Counted from the stretch's first letter, positions 41,576-49,281 are shown. The stretch is 64,000 nt of DNA from CAYNST01 sp964546435 (GCA_964546435.1 CAZJKJ010000007.1:1-64000); one strand, 5' to 3'. Translations and numbers: made by a program. The notes: generated by a model from the letters alone, not told the origin.

Positions 41576-43792
41576 TTAATGAAATACCGCAGATGTGTGT
41601 GTAATGCGTTCGTGTGATCCTTGAACCTGCGCAAGCTCTTGCGACTGCGCCAGTTGCAACAGTCCCGGTACATCCAGAATCAATGCAACCCTGCCGTTGC
41701 CGAGAATGGTTGAACCACTCAAGCCCTGCACCTTTGCAAACAGTTCGTTGAGCGGTTTGATCACTGTCTGGTGCTCCCCCAGCAATTCGTCCACCACCAG
41801 CCCGGCCTTGAGTCCGCCATAGGCCACGATCAGGACGTTCTGCCGTCGCGGCAGCGGGGTGCGAACACCGAAGTGCTGGCGCAGCATGACCAGCGGAAGC
41901 ACTTCGCCCCGAAGATTCAGAAGTTGCCTGGAATCATCAACGCTGTAGGCAGCCGGCAGTTCCACGCACTCTTTGACCATTTCCAGCGGGACCACATAAG
42001 TGCATTCGCCGACGCTCGATAAAAAGCCGTCGATAATGGCCAGCGTCAAGGGCAGACGTATGCGGAACGACGTACCCCGTGATGCTTCGGAGTGAACCTC
42101 CACCGTACCGCGCAAACTTTCGATATTGCGCCGCACCACATCCATGCCTACCCCTCTGCCGGACAGGTTGGTTACTTGTTTTGCGGTGGATAAACCGGGT
42201 TCGAAGATGAGGTTGAAAATTTCCTGATCGCTCAGAACGGCGTCGGTTTGAACCAGACCTTGATCAACGGCTTTTTGAAAAAGCCGATCCCGGTCCAGGC
42301 CGAGACCATCGTCAGATATTTCAATAATGATGGCGCCCGATTCGTGAAACGCGTTCAACTGCAGGCGACCTTTGCCCGGTTTACCACTGGCGCGGCGCGC
42401 CTCCGGGGATTCAAGACCGTGATCGCAGGCATTGCGAACCAGATGAACCAGTGGATCGGCGATTTTCTCCACCACCGTTTTATCCAGTTCGGTGTCGGCA
42501 CCGATAATGACCAGTTCAATCTCCTTGCCCAGTTCGCGCGCCGCGTCCCTGACAATCCGCTGCATTTTCTGAAAGGTGTCACCAATGGGAACCATCCGCA
42601 ATTGCAGCGATCGGTCGCGGATCTCTTCCACCAGCAGCGCCATAGCAGCGGCGGATTCGCGGGTGGCGCTGTCGCAACCGCGCGCGGCGTTGAGAGAGAC
42701 TGCCGCCGAAGCAATCACCATTTCTCCCACGAGATTGATTAATTGATCCAGCTTTTCCGCCTGCACCCGTAAATGCTGACCGGATTTGCGCTCGCGGTTG
42801 TATTGCTGCTTGTCCAGCGCCGCATTGATCAGTTCCGGCGCCACCAGCCCCTGCGTGACCAGGACTTCACCAATGGGTTTTCGCGGCGGTGGCGCAGTGG
42901 TGGAGTCTTGCCAGTCGAGGCACGTGGCCAGCTCATCGGCGGAGATTGCGCCGCTCGCCACCAGGATCTCACCAAGCCGCTGGGGTTCCTCCGGCAGACT
43001 CTGGATCAGCTGCACATACGCCTGCACGTCGCTGCGCGGAGGCAGTATCCGCAACTGACACAGAGTCTCCACAAATTCGAAAACCTGTTCGATTTCTTGC
43101 TGACTGGCGCCGGTTACCAACTCAATTTCGAATCCGAGGTAACATTTTTCCGGATCCAGTTGTGCTAACGCCGGCAGGTCCTCCATGACGGTGGCAATCG
43201 CTTTTAAATGTCCCAGTCTGGTCAGATAGTGGATAAAGGACAGCGGATCCATGCCGTGCTGAAGGACGTCCGGATCAAACCTCAGAGATATGTGCCAGAC
43301 CTCTTCGCTGTCACCGGCCGCATTGCTTTCTACACTGGATTTGTTTTCCACATCGACTTTGCTGGCTGCGCCGAATTGACTCTCTGCGGTCGCGGTCTGG
43401 ACAGCAGCGCCGTCACCACAAAGTGCTTGCAGAAGCACCTGCCCTTCGGCCACCAGCGGATCGTCGGGCTGCAGTTCGGGGAAGTCGATGAGCGTGCCGA
43501 TATGGTCGCGGCAGGAAAGCAAAGTGAATGTCAGTTCCGGCGTGAGCCGGATTTCCCGCAGGCGCAACCGGTCGAGAAAATTTTCGACGACGTGGGTGAA
43601 TTCCACCACATGGGTCAGACCGAACATTCCGGCGGAACCTTTGATGGTATGCACGCATCGGAACAGTGCGTGATAGAGCTCCAGATCATCTTTCCGGTGC
43701 TCCAGCTCCAACTCCAGCAGAATGCTTTCCATGTCTGTAAGCAAATCCCGGCTTTCTTCGAGAAATGTTTGTAACGCCTGTTGCAGATTCAT
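41576..43792 (-). CDS. cheA: CheA of the second chemotaxis operon, with MshEN-like insert
   Basis: This histidine kinase of 738 residues has an HPt domain with His48 in CVHTIKGSAGMFG; a P2-like ferredoxin-fold domain (about 163-250; EVWHISLRFDPDVLQHGMDP); then a tandem RLGEILV / PIGEVLV motif (272-329) resembling MshEN c-di-GMP-binding domains; a dimerisation helix (EKLDQLINLVGEMVIASAAV); an HATPase (LVRNACDHGLE, DDGLGLD); and a CheW domain. The tandem motif is not part of ordinary CheA. It overlaps the STAS gene by four bases. It is quite different from CheA at 2581-4893, so the two kinases are not a recent duplication. Confidence 0.94.
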   Translation of the reverse strand: MNLQQALQTFLEESRDLLTDMESILLELELEHRKDDLELYHALFRCVHTIKGSAGMFGLTHVVEFTHVVENFLDRLRLREIRLTPELTFTLLSCRDHIGTLIDFPELQPDDPLVAEGQVLLQALCGDGAAVQTATAESQFGAASKVDVENKSSVESNAAGDSEEVWHISLRFDPDVLQHGMDPLSFIHYLTRLGHLKAIATVMEDLPALAQLDPEKCYLGFEIELVTGASQQEIEQVFEFVETLCQLRILPPRSDVQAYVQLIQSLPEEPQRLGEILVASGAISADELATCLDWQDSTTAPPPRKPIGEVLVTQGLVAPELINAALDKQQYNRERKSGQHLRVQAEKLDQLINLVGEMVIASAAVSLNAARGCDSATRESAAAMALLVEEIRDRSLQLRMVPIGDTFQKMQRIVRDAARELGKEIELVIIGADTELDKTVVEKIADPLVHLVRNACDHGLESPEARRASGKPGKGRLQLNAFHESGAIIIEISDDGLGLDRDRLFQKAVDQGLVQTDAVLSDQEIFNLIFEPGLSTAKQVTNLSGRGVGMDVVRRNIESLRGTVEVHSEASRGTSFRIRLPLTLAIIDGFLSSVGECTYVVPLEMVKECVELPAAYSVDDSRQLLNLRGEVLPLVMLRQHFGVRTPLPRRQNVLIVAYGGLKAGLVVDELLGEHQTVIKPLNELFAKVQGLSGSTILGNGRVALILDVPGLLQLAQSQELAQVQGSHERITHTSAVFH
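42806..42979 (-). other. Tandem MshEN-like motif region in the second CheA
   Basis: Residues 272-295 read RLGEILVASGAISADELATC then LDWQ; residues 306-329 begin PIGEVLVTQGLV and end ALDKQ. Each follows the pattern RLGxxΦΦxxGΦΦxxxxΦxxxLxxQ that defines the two halves of MshEN. Departures: Ala at one hydrophobic place of the first, Pro-Ile for Arg-Leu in the second, and a 10-residue spacer rather than about five. Confidence 0.65.
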
Positions 43793-44088
43793 GAAGACAC
43801 TCCGTCGGAATGCAGCACCGCCGGCGTCAGGCGCAGCAGTTCCAAAGCGGTCTGCACGGGTATGCTGATGGCGGCAAGGCGCATATGCGTATGGGCGGCC
43901 TGCAAGCTCAACAGCAGTTGCAAACCGGCCGTATCCAGCTCCGTGACTTCCGCAAGGTCGAGCTCAGCAACAGAACGATCACCGATGCTGGCGATAATGG
44001 CTGCCTTCAATTCGACGGCCTGATAAATGGTCATTTCGCCGGAAATGCACAGCCGACTGCTTACCTCGTCAAACTGGACCGCCTCCAT
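43789..44088 (-). CDS. STAS-domain protein of the second chemotaxis operon
   Basis: This 99-residue STAS protein (ISGEMTIYQAVELKAAIIAS, ELDLAEVTELDTAGLQLLLS) resembles anti-anti-sigma factors, but the usual phosphorylated Ser in DSxG is Thr53 (DTAG). It overlaps both cheY (44088, one base) and cheA (four bases), so it is made with them. Such proteins are found in some chemotaxis operons, but I know of no proven role. No matching anti-sigma kinase is in the operon. Confidence 0.85.
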   Translation of the reverse strand: MEAVQFDEVSSRLCISGEMTIYQAVELKAAIIASIGDRSVAELDLAEVTELDTAGLQLLLSLQAAHTHMRLAAISIPVQTALELLRLTPAVLHSDGVSS

Positions 44089-44456
44089 TACGGTTGCACC
44101 AGTTTGCTGACGGCCGCCAGCATTTGCTGAGGTTGAAACGGCTTTACAACCCAGGCTTTCGCGCCGGCTTCCTGCCCCTGGCGTTTCTTTTCGTCGGCGG
44201 ATTCGGTGGTGAGCATGATCACCGGCGTAAACCGGTATTCGGGCCGGAGCTTGACTTCCCTGACGAAGGTGATGCCATCCATGTTCGGCATGTTCACATC
44301 CGATATCATCAGATGAACCCGCTGTCCTTTGAGTTTGGCCAACGCGTCCCTGCCGTCCGATGCCTCCAGCGTTTCGTAGCCAGCTTCTCTCAAAGTGAGA
44401 GACACCACCTGCCGGATAGAAGCAGAATCGTCAACAACCAACACCAGCTTTGCCAT
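44088..44456 (-). CDS. cheY: CheY-like response regulator of the second chemotaxis operon
   Basis: This is a 122-residue single receiver with all key residues: Asp9/Asp10, phosphoacceptor Asp53 in MISDVNMPNMDG, Thr in MLTTES and Lys in WVVKPF. It lacks the Tyr of flagellar CheY before the Lys (Trp there), so it may not act on the flagellar switch. ATG at 44456 gives MAKLVLVVDDS; an upstream GTG adds three residues. It lies between the receptor-like gene and the STAS gene. Confidence 0.92.
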   Translation of the reverse strand: MAKLVLVVDDSASIRQVVSLTLREAGYETLEASDGRDALAKLKGQRVHLMISDVNMPNMDGITFVREVKLRPEYRFTPVIMLTTESADEKKRQGQEAGAKAWVVKPFQPQQMLAAVSKLVQP

Positions 44457-44490
44457 ATCAACCACACGTCATGAATCAGTAAATTTCAAA

Positions 44491-45636
44491 TTAAAAAAAG
44501 GTGATGTCGCCGCCGGCAGGTGCGCTTCTGGTGACGGCTGCATCAGCCTGATGTCCCTGGCGCTCCTCGGTCATCGCGTACGATTTTTCCAGCTGCTGTA
44601 ACAGGCTGTTCACATCGAACGATTCCGGGCTCTGCAGCTGTTGGGCCACCAGGTCAATATTTTCCCGCACGTGGGAGAGGATCTGACTGATCCGATCCTG
44701 GAACTGCAAATGGACAACGGTCTGCTCCACCTCCTCCCTGATCGCCGAGTTAGTGCGTCGCAGTTCCTCTGCCGATCCCGAGATTTCACTGGCGTATTGC
44801 CGCAGATTTTCCAGAACACCCATAATCGTGCCGTGAGAACTCCGAACCATGGTCTGATCCTGGCTCTGGGCTTCGCGGGCGGCGTTGACGGTCGCTTCGA
44901 TGGTCTGGCTGATATAGGCGACCTTTGAACTCATGCGATCGCCCGTTTCCGCAGAAAGCTGCGACAACTTGCGCACTTCACCCGCCACCACGGCGAAACC
45001 GCGACCCTGATCACCGGCCCGCGCCGCCTCGATGGCCGCATTCAATGCGAGCAGATTGGTCTGACCGGCGATGGTCGCGACATCGCGGGCCATATGCTCA
45101 AGTTCGGTAATAAACTGGGCGAGCCCGTTAACCTGTGTGAGCAGGGCATCTCGACCACGAATGGCGTCGTCGAGAGTTTCTATCAAGCTTTCGAGACTGT
45201 GATTGGCTTTCGCAAAAACTCCGTCGATGCCGTCGGCGGTGGACGCCGAGACCTGTCTGGAAACATCGTTGGCGCTGCTCAAATCCCGGACAAGCAACAC
45301 GAATTTTTCCGTTAACTGGATAATTGATTGTTCGCACTGGACATCGACCGTTTGCAGATGCCGGTTCCAGACCGGTAACAGCGTCCGGCCCAACCCCGCA
45401 AGCCTGGCCTCATATTGCTGCCACTGCTGTTCCTGGCCCGCCTGTAAACGGGAGAGCGTTGCGGTATCGGCGCTGACGGCACGGTGGGTTTTCACCACAT
45501 AAATGGCGAGACTGACCGTTACTACTGCCACTAACACTGCTGACGCCCAGGCGCCGTGCCCGAACAAAAGGATCGTGGCCAGAGCACCCGGTACGCAGGT
45601 GAGGAGTGTATCTTGGGAAACTTTTCTGGGAACCAT
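44491..45636 (-). CDS. Receptor-like chemotaxis protein with CheZ-like C-terminal motif
   Basis: This 381-residue protein has two closely spaced membrane helices (about 11-49) with almost no periplasmic loop and no HAMP domain. A coiled coil follows, then a receptor signalling domain with tip GQTNLLALNAAIEAARAGDQ and GRGFAVVAGEVRKL. After the signalling helices comes QFQDRISQILSHVRENI (311-327), whose Asp314-x3-Gln318 has the same form as the catalytic Asp-x3-Gln of CheZ (YQDLTGQVLRKV at 4904-5692). A flexible tail ends in GGDITFF. It heads the second operon, directly before cheY. The role is unknown: it may be an intracellular receptor, a CheY phosphatase, or both. ATG at 45636 is chosen; the ribosome-binding site is weak. 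Confidence 0.88.
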   Translation of the reverse strand: MVPRKVSQDTLLTCVPGALATILLFGHGAWASAVLVAVVTVSLAIYVVKTHRAVSADTATLSRLQAGQEQQWQQYEARLAGLGRTLLPVWNRHLQTVDVQCEQSIIQLTEKFVLLVRDLSSANDVSRQVSASTADGIDGVFAKANHSLESLIETLDDAIRGRDALLTQVNGLAQFITELEHMARDVATIAGQTNLLALNAAIEAARAGDQGRGFAVVAGEVRKLSQLSAETGDRMSSKVAYISQTIEATVNAAREAQSQDQTMVRSSHGTIMGVLENLRQYASEISGSAEELRRTNSAIREEVEQTVVHLQFQDRISQILSHVRENIDLVAQQLQSPESFDVNSLLQQLEKSYAMTEERQGHQADAAVTRSAPAGGDITFF

Positions 45637-46007
45637 CAGGTAGATCAATCCGGTGTTAAACGTCGCGGTACATGGCCGCAGCTCTGGCTTTGGAAACACT
45701 CTGCAGAAAGTGCAGAAGCACTGAAAGTTTCAGTGATCCTCGGCGGCTATGCCATCAGAAACGGATTAAAAACGGCGGGAGTAAATCTGAAGAAGTGTAG
45801 GAATTTTCCGACGAAGACGCTGGCAACGCACGCTGCTACCGCCTTGAGGACGGGACGCCTGTGAACGCTGCCCGACAGGAATTGCGCAAATATTGTTAAC
45901 GAATTCAATTTTTATGGACGTAAGTCAAAAGTTTAGAAGCGGTGAGAAGCGAAAAATCAGCGTTGGCGGCGCCACTCTTTTCGGCACCGCCACGCAGACC
46001 GGTCCGT
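45637..46007. other. 371-base intergenic region upstream of the second chemotaxis operon
   Basis: It contains the terminator of the ribosome hibernation gene (45951-45995) and must contain the operon promoter. I find no good sigma-54 or sigma-28 site. No credible coding sequence is present. Confidence 0.45.
45951..45995 (-). terminator. Terminator of the hibernation factor gene
   Basis: On the minus strand a long GC-rich stem (GCGTGGCGGTGCC pairing with 45960-45973, one bulge and one wobble) is followed by ATTTTT (complement of 45952-45956), 12 bases after the gene end. This is a classic intrinsic terminator. Confidence 0.75.
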
Positions 46008-46634
46008 CTACTCCTGAACCTCTTCAATATTCTCCTTGACCGAATTTTCAATGATCTCTACCAGGTCTGCCTGGGGCCCTTCTTCGCCCATGGAAGGTTC
46101 GAAACGAACTTCCGTGCCGACTTGCAGGTGGTCGAAGGCATCATTGGTCACCGCATTCCGATGAAAATAATATTCATCGTCGTCCGCCGGAACTTTCAGA
46201 AATCCGTAGCCTTCACTGCGGAAAATGCGCACCACTGCGGCGTTCGACTCCTCTTCCTCCTCGGGCAACGCCGCGATTTCTGCCGGGTTGCGATTCTGTT
46301 TGCCACTGCCGCGCATCATCTGCTTCTGTTTGGTGACCTGCTTTTCCACCGCATCGAAAGCGTGCCGAATGATAGGCCTGAGTTGCAGGTGCCGGTCTTC
46401 AACCACTTCTTCTTTATCACCTATCAGAACCTTTTTCGGGGGGATGGTCGCTTCAACCCGCACCCGGTAAGGATTGCCCGTCTGGTGCTGATGTTGAGAC
46501 CGTTCCACCACGATACGACATGCGACCAGACCGCCTGCCGTCCGGTCCAGATGTTCGGCCCGCTCCCGGATATATTCATCCAGCCAGCCGTTGCCTTCAG
46601 TGTTGTGATAAGCAATTTCAAGTGGTACTTGCAT
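46008..46634 (-). CDS. Ribosome hibernation factor fused to a cold-shock domain
   Basis: This 208-residue protein has an HPF/RaiA domain (about 1-105; VPLEIAYHNTEGNGWLDEYI, RVRVEATIPPKKVLIG) and a cold-shock domain (about 132-200) with RNP1-like SEGYGFLKV and RNP2-like YYFHRNAVTN, joined by a basic then acidic linker. HPF domains bind the 30S decoding centre in resting cells; the second domain may hold RNA. AGGAGG is four bases before the ATG at 46634. A sigma-54-type promoter lies upstream (46723-46738), and a terminator follows. Confidence 0.9.
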   Translation of the reverse strand: MQVPLEIAYHNTEGNGWLDEYIRERAEHLDRTAGGLVACRIVVERSQHQHQTGNPYRVRVEATIPPKKVLIGDKEEVVEDRHLQLRPIIRHAFDAVEKQVTKQKQMMRGSGKQNRNPAEIAALPEEEEESNAAVVRIFRSEGYGFLKVPADDDEYYFHRNAVTNDAFDHLQVGTEVRFEPSMGEEGPQADLVEIIENSVKENIEEVQE

Positions 46635-46722
46635 ACTTCCTCCTGCCTTCAAAAAGGGTCACGGTGCGCAGTTCTGCGGAACTCCTGAACGGCGGCGCCG
46701 CGCTTCGATTCAGACCTGACAA

Positions 46723-46738
46723 TGCACAGGGAGTGCCA
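46723..46738 (-). promoter_or_regulatory. Sigma-54 promoter of the HPF-cold-shock gene
   Basis: The minus strand reads TGGCAC-N5-GTGCA. The -24 box is the exact consensus, spacing is exact and only the first base of -12 differs. Transcription would start near 46711, about 77 bases before the gene. Confidence 0.65.
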
Positions 46739-46940
46739 CTTCGACAGGACTCCAGCGAGTCGCTCAATCGCCGCACCCGGCACCTTCGCTGCCTTTCGCC
46801 ACCGCACCGGGGTGGCCGCGCCGCTGACCGTGATCCCATATTCGGAGTGAACTTGAAAAGTTTACATGTTTCACAGCGTTCAGCCCTGGCGAATGCCCTC
46901 TGAGCGGGCAACCAGACCGACTCACATCCAACGCCCGCGT

Positions 46941-46956
46941 TGGCACCGGATATGCA
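46941..46956 (+). promoter_or_regulatory. Sigma-54 promoter of the small acidic protein gene
   Basis: The plus strand reads TGGCAC-N5-ATGCA. The -24 box is exact, spacing exact, first base of -12 differs. Transcription would start near 46968, 40 bases before the gene at 47008. Confidence 0.65.
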
Positions 46957-47007
46957 GCGCCATCTCGCCGACTTTTGACAGCAGCGACCTATGAAGGTGG
47001 AGGCAGC

Positions 47008-47247
47008 ATGAATACCAGTTCTCACGCAAACCGACAGAACAGCACTCCCTGCATCAGCCTGTGGCCGACAGCGCCATTGGACACGGGTGAGACACGCCCG
47101 ATGCTGTGGGCAGCATCAATGGCGGGAGAAAGAGAGGAAGAAGAGGAGGAAGACGACGCCGATTATACGGATGAGGATTCGGATGACGACGATGTGGATC
47201 AGGCGTCGGAAGATTCGTTTCCGGCCAGTGATCCGCCCGCTTGGTAA
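47008..47247 (+). CDS. Small acidic protein with SFPASDPPAW tail
   Basis: This 79-residue protein is extremely acidic in its second half (a run of Glu and Asp, residues about 42-65) and ends in DQASEDSFPASDPPAW. This tail is a motif I have seen at the end of many small uncharacterised proteobacterial proteins; its function is not known to me. GGAGG lies a few bases before the ATG at 47008, which I prefer to an upstream start. It is divergent from the hibernation factor gene and has its own sigma-54-type promoter. Confidence 0.8.
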   Translation: MNTSSHANRQNSTPCISLWPTAPLDTGETRPMLWAASMAGEREEEEEEDDADYTDEDSDDDDVDQASEDSFPASDPPAW

Positions 47248-47313
47248 CCGCACATGTGCCTTGTCTCGCCATCGTTGACGAGTTATTAAACGGCGCCTGA
47301 TCAGATGGACAAC

Positions 47314-47338
47314 ACGTACCGGCTCGAAGCCGGTACGT
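47314..47338. terminator. Stem-loop between convergent small acidic gene and lipA
   Basis: A perfect 10-bp stem (ACGTACCGGC with 47329-47338) and 5-base loop lie between the ends of the two convergent genes. T-runs are short on both sides, but a two-way terminator is likely. Confidence 0.6.
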
Positions 47339-47350
47339 TATCTCAACCGT

Positions 47351-48325
47351 TTAGCTGACCTTTTCGCCGTGAGCCTGCTTGTCAGCATGGTAGGAAGACC
47401 GCACCAGAGGTCCGCAGGCGGCGTGCACGAAGCCGATTTCCTCGGCAATGGCCGCATACTCGTCGAATTCTGCCGGTTCGACGTAGCGCCTCACCGGTAG
47501 ATGATCCCTGGAAGGTTGCAGGTATTGACCGATCGTCAACATGTCGATCTGGTGTGCCCGCATGTCTTTCATTACCGCGATAATTTCATCCTTGGTTTCA
47601 CCCAGCCCCACCATCAAACCGGATTTGGTCCGAACTTCCGGCTTGCGCAGTTTGTACTGGTGCAACAGATCCAGGGACCACTCGTAATTCGCCCCCGGCC
47701 GGGCTTCGCGATAAAGCCGGGGGACGGTCTCGAGGTTGTGGTTGAAGACGTCGGGCGGTTCGGCGGTGAGGATATCCAGCGCAGCGTCCATACGGCCGCG
47801 AAAATCCGGCGTGAGGATTTCCACTTGCAGCTGCGGTGAGCGTGCCCGCGCTTCGCGGATGCAATCGGCAAAGTGCTGGGCGCCGCCGTCGCGAAGATCG
47901 TCGCGGTCCACTGAGGTGATGACGACATAGCGCAGCCGCAGATCCGCAATGGCCGTCGCCAGGTTGGCGGGCTCGGCGGGATCAAGTGCATTGGGTTTGC
48001 CGTGGCCGACATCGCAAAAGGGGCAGCGGCGTGTGCAGATATCGCCCATGATCATGAAAGTGGCGGTCCCGCCGCTGAAGCATTCTCCCAGATTCGGGCA
48101 GTTGGCCTCTTCGCAAACCGTGGACAGATTGTGCCGGCGCAAAAGCGCCTTGATCCGCTGGACTTCCGGGGAGACGGACACGCGCACCCTGATCCAGTCC
48201 GGCTTGCGCAGCAGACCGTCCGTTGCGATGACCTTGACCGGAATCCGCTCCACTTTGGCAGCATCACGGAGCTTCTCTCCTCGCGGAATGCGGCGAGTGC
48301 GTTTGACAGGTAATTCTTCGCTCAT
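47351..48325 (-). CDS. lipA: Lipoyl synthase LipA
   Basis: LipA inserts sulfur into octanoyl groups to make lipoyl cofactors. It is a radical-SAM enzyme of 324 residues with two Fe-S clusters: auxiliary-cluster cysteines in CEEANCPNLGEC and radical-SAM cysteines in CTRRCPFCDVG. The conserved C-terminal RSSYHA is present. It follows lipB, as in Pseudomonas, with a 22-base gap. Confidence 0.97.
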   Translation of the reverse strand: MSEELPVKRTRRIPRGEKLRDAAKVERIPVKVIATDGLLRKPDWIRVRVSVSPEVQRIKALLRRHNLSTVCEEANCPNLGECFSGGTATFMIMGDICTRRCPFCDVGHGKPNALDPAEPANLATAIADLRLRYVVITSVDRDDLRDGGAQHFADCIREARARSPQLQVEILTPDFRGRMDAALDILTAEPPDVFNHNLETVPRLYREARPGANYEWSLDLLHQYKLRKPEVRTKSGLMVGLGETKDEIIAVMKDMRAHQIDMLTIGQYLQPSRDHLPVRRYVEPAEFDEYAAIAEEIGFVHAACGPLVRSSYHADKQAHGEKVS

Positions 48326-48347
48326 AGGGTACTCGGCATTATGGACA

Positions 48348-48986
48348 TCAAGAGTCGGGGAACAGCGCGGGCGCCTGCAGGCGCTCCGTCAGATGCCGGG
48401 TCAGGCTCGCCTCGACGTCAACCATCTCGGGAATGACGGCAGAATGATCCGCCATCTGGGTCATTGGCAGGCCATTATAGCCACACGGATTGATTCCTCC
48501 AAAGGGATGCAGATCCATGGCGACATTCAGGCTGAGGCCATGGAAACTGCAGCCCCGCCGCACCCGTAAACCCAGGGAAGCAATCTTGGCCTCTCCCACG
48601 TACACACCGGGCGCCCTGGGGCGGATACTGCCGGGAATCTGCCAGTCCTGGAGCACCGCCAGGATGCTCTGCTCCAGCAGGCTCACCAGGTCCCGCACCC
48701 CGAGGTTGCGGCGTTTGAGATTCAGCAACGGGTAGGCAACCAGCTGCCCTGGCCCGTGGTAGGTTATCTGGCCGCCACGATCGGTCTGCACCACTTCGAT
48801 GGCGCCCGGATTGAGCAGATGCTCAGGTTTGCCCGCCTGCCCCTGGGTATATACCGGGAAATGTTCGACCAGCCAGAGCTCATCCTGTGTGTCGGCGCTG
48901 CGCGCGTCGGTAAACGCCTGCATTTCCTGCCAGATTTGCCGATATGCGCACAGGCCTCGCCGGCGAACGTGGATTACAGCGGACAT
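48348..48986 (-). CDS. lipB: Octanoyltransferase LipB
   Basis: LipB moves octanoate from acyl carrier protein to lipoyl domains, the step before LipA. The 212-residue protein has TDRGGQITYHGPGQLVAYPL, the Lys in GEAKIASLGLRV and the catalytic Cys in GINPCGYNG. It sits 13 bases after ybeD. Confidence 0.96.
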   Translation of the reverse strand: MSAVIHVRRRGLCAYRQIWQEMQAFTDARSADTQDELWLVEHFPVYTQGQAGKPEHLLNPGAIEVVQTDRGGQITYHGPGQLVAYPLLNLKRRNLGVRDLVSLLEQSILAVLQDWQIPGSIRPRAPGVYVGEAKIASLGLRVRRGCSFHGLSLNVAMDLHPFGGINPCGYNGLPMTQMADHSAVIPEMVDVEASLTRHLTERLQAPALFPDS

Positions 48987-48999
48987 GACATCTACTTCG

Positions 49000-49281
49000 C
49001 TACAAAACCATTTTTACGGCTGGATTCTGCTTCAGGTCGAGAAAGAGCGTTTCCAGTTGTGCGGGCCCGGTTGCCCGAATGGTGACGCATACGGATTCGA
49101 ACCGGCCATTGCGGCTGGGGCGGACCTGTACCTTCGCCCGGTCAAAGCCGGGCGCGTGCCGCTCGAATACGTCGAGGACAAAAGTCTGGAATGACTGGCC
49201 GGCATCCCCCATCACGCGAATCGGATAGTCTTCGCAGGGAAATTCAATCGTGGGTCGGTCGTTATCGCTGCGCCCGGTCAT
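49000..49281 (-). CDS. ybeD: YbeD/DUF493 family protein
   Basis: This 93-residue protein belongs to the ACT-like YbeD family, whose exact job is unsettled. Conserved segments: IEFPCEDYPIRVMGDAG, FVLDVFERHAPGFD, SRNGRFESVCVTIRATGPAQ. It overlaps dacA by four bases and precedes lipB, the standard place. Confidence 0.92.
   Translation of the reverse strand: MTGRSDNDRPTIEFPCEDYPIRVMGDAGQSFQTFVLDVFERHAPGFDRAKVQVRPSRNGRFESVCVTIRATGPAQLETLFLDLKQNPAVKMVL

Larger units (their letters stand above)
46635..47007. other. Divergent intergenic region with two sigma-54 promoters
   Basis: 373 bases separate the divergent hibernation factor and small acidic protein genes. Each side has a sigma-54-type promoter (46723-46738 minus, 46941-46956 plus). 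The 200 bases between them would hold activator sites; I see small palindromes such as GACTC-N4-GAGTC (46748-46761) and AACTT-N3-AAGTT near 46852. Confidence 0.55.
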
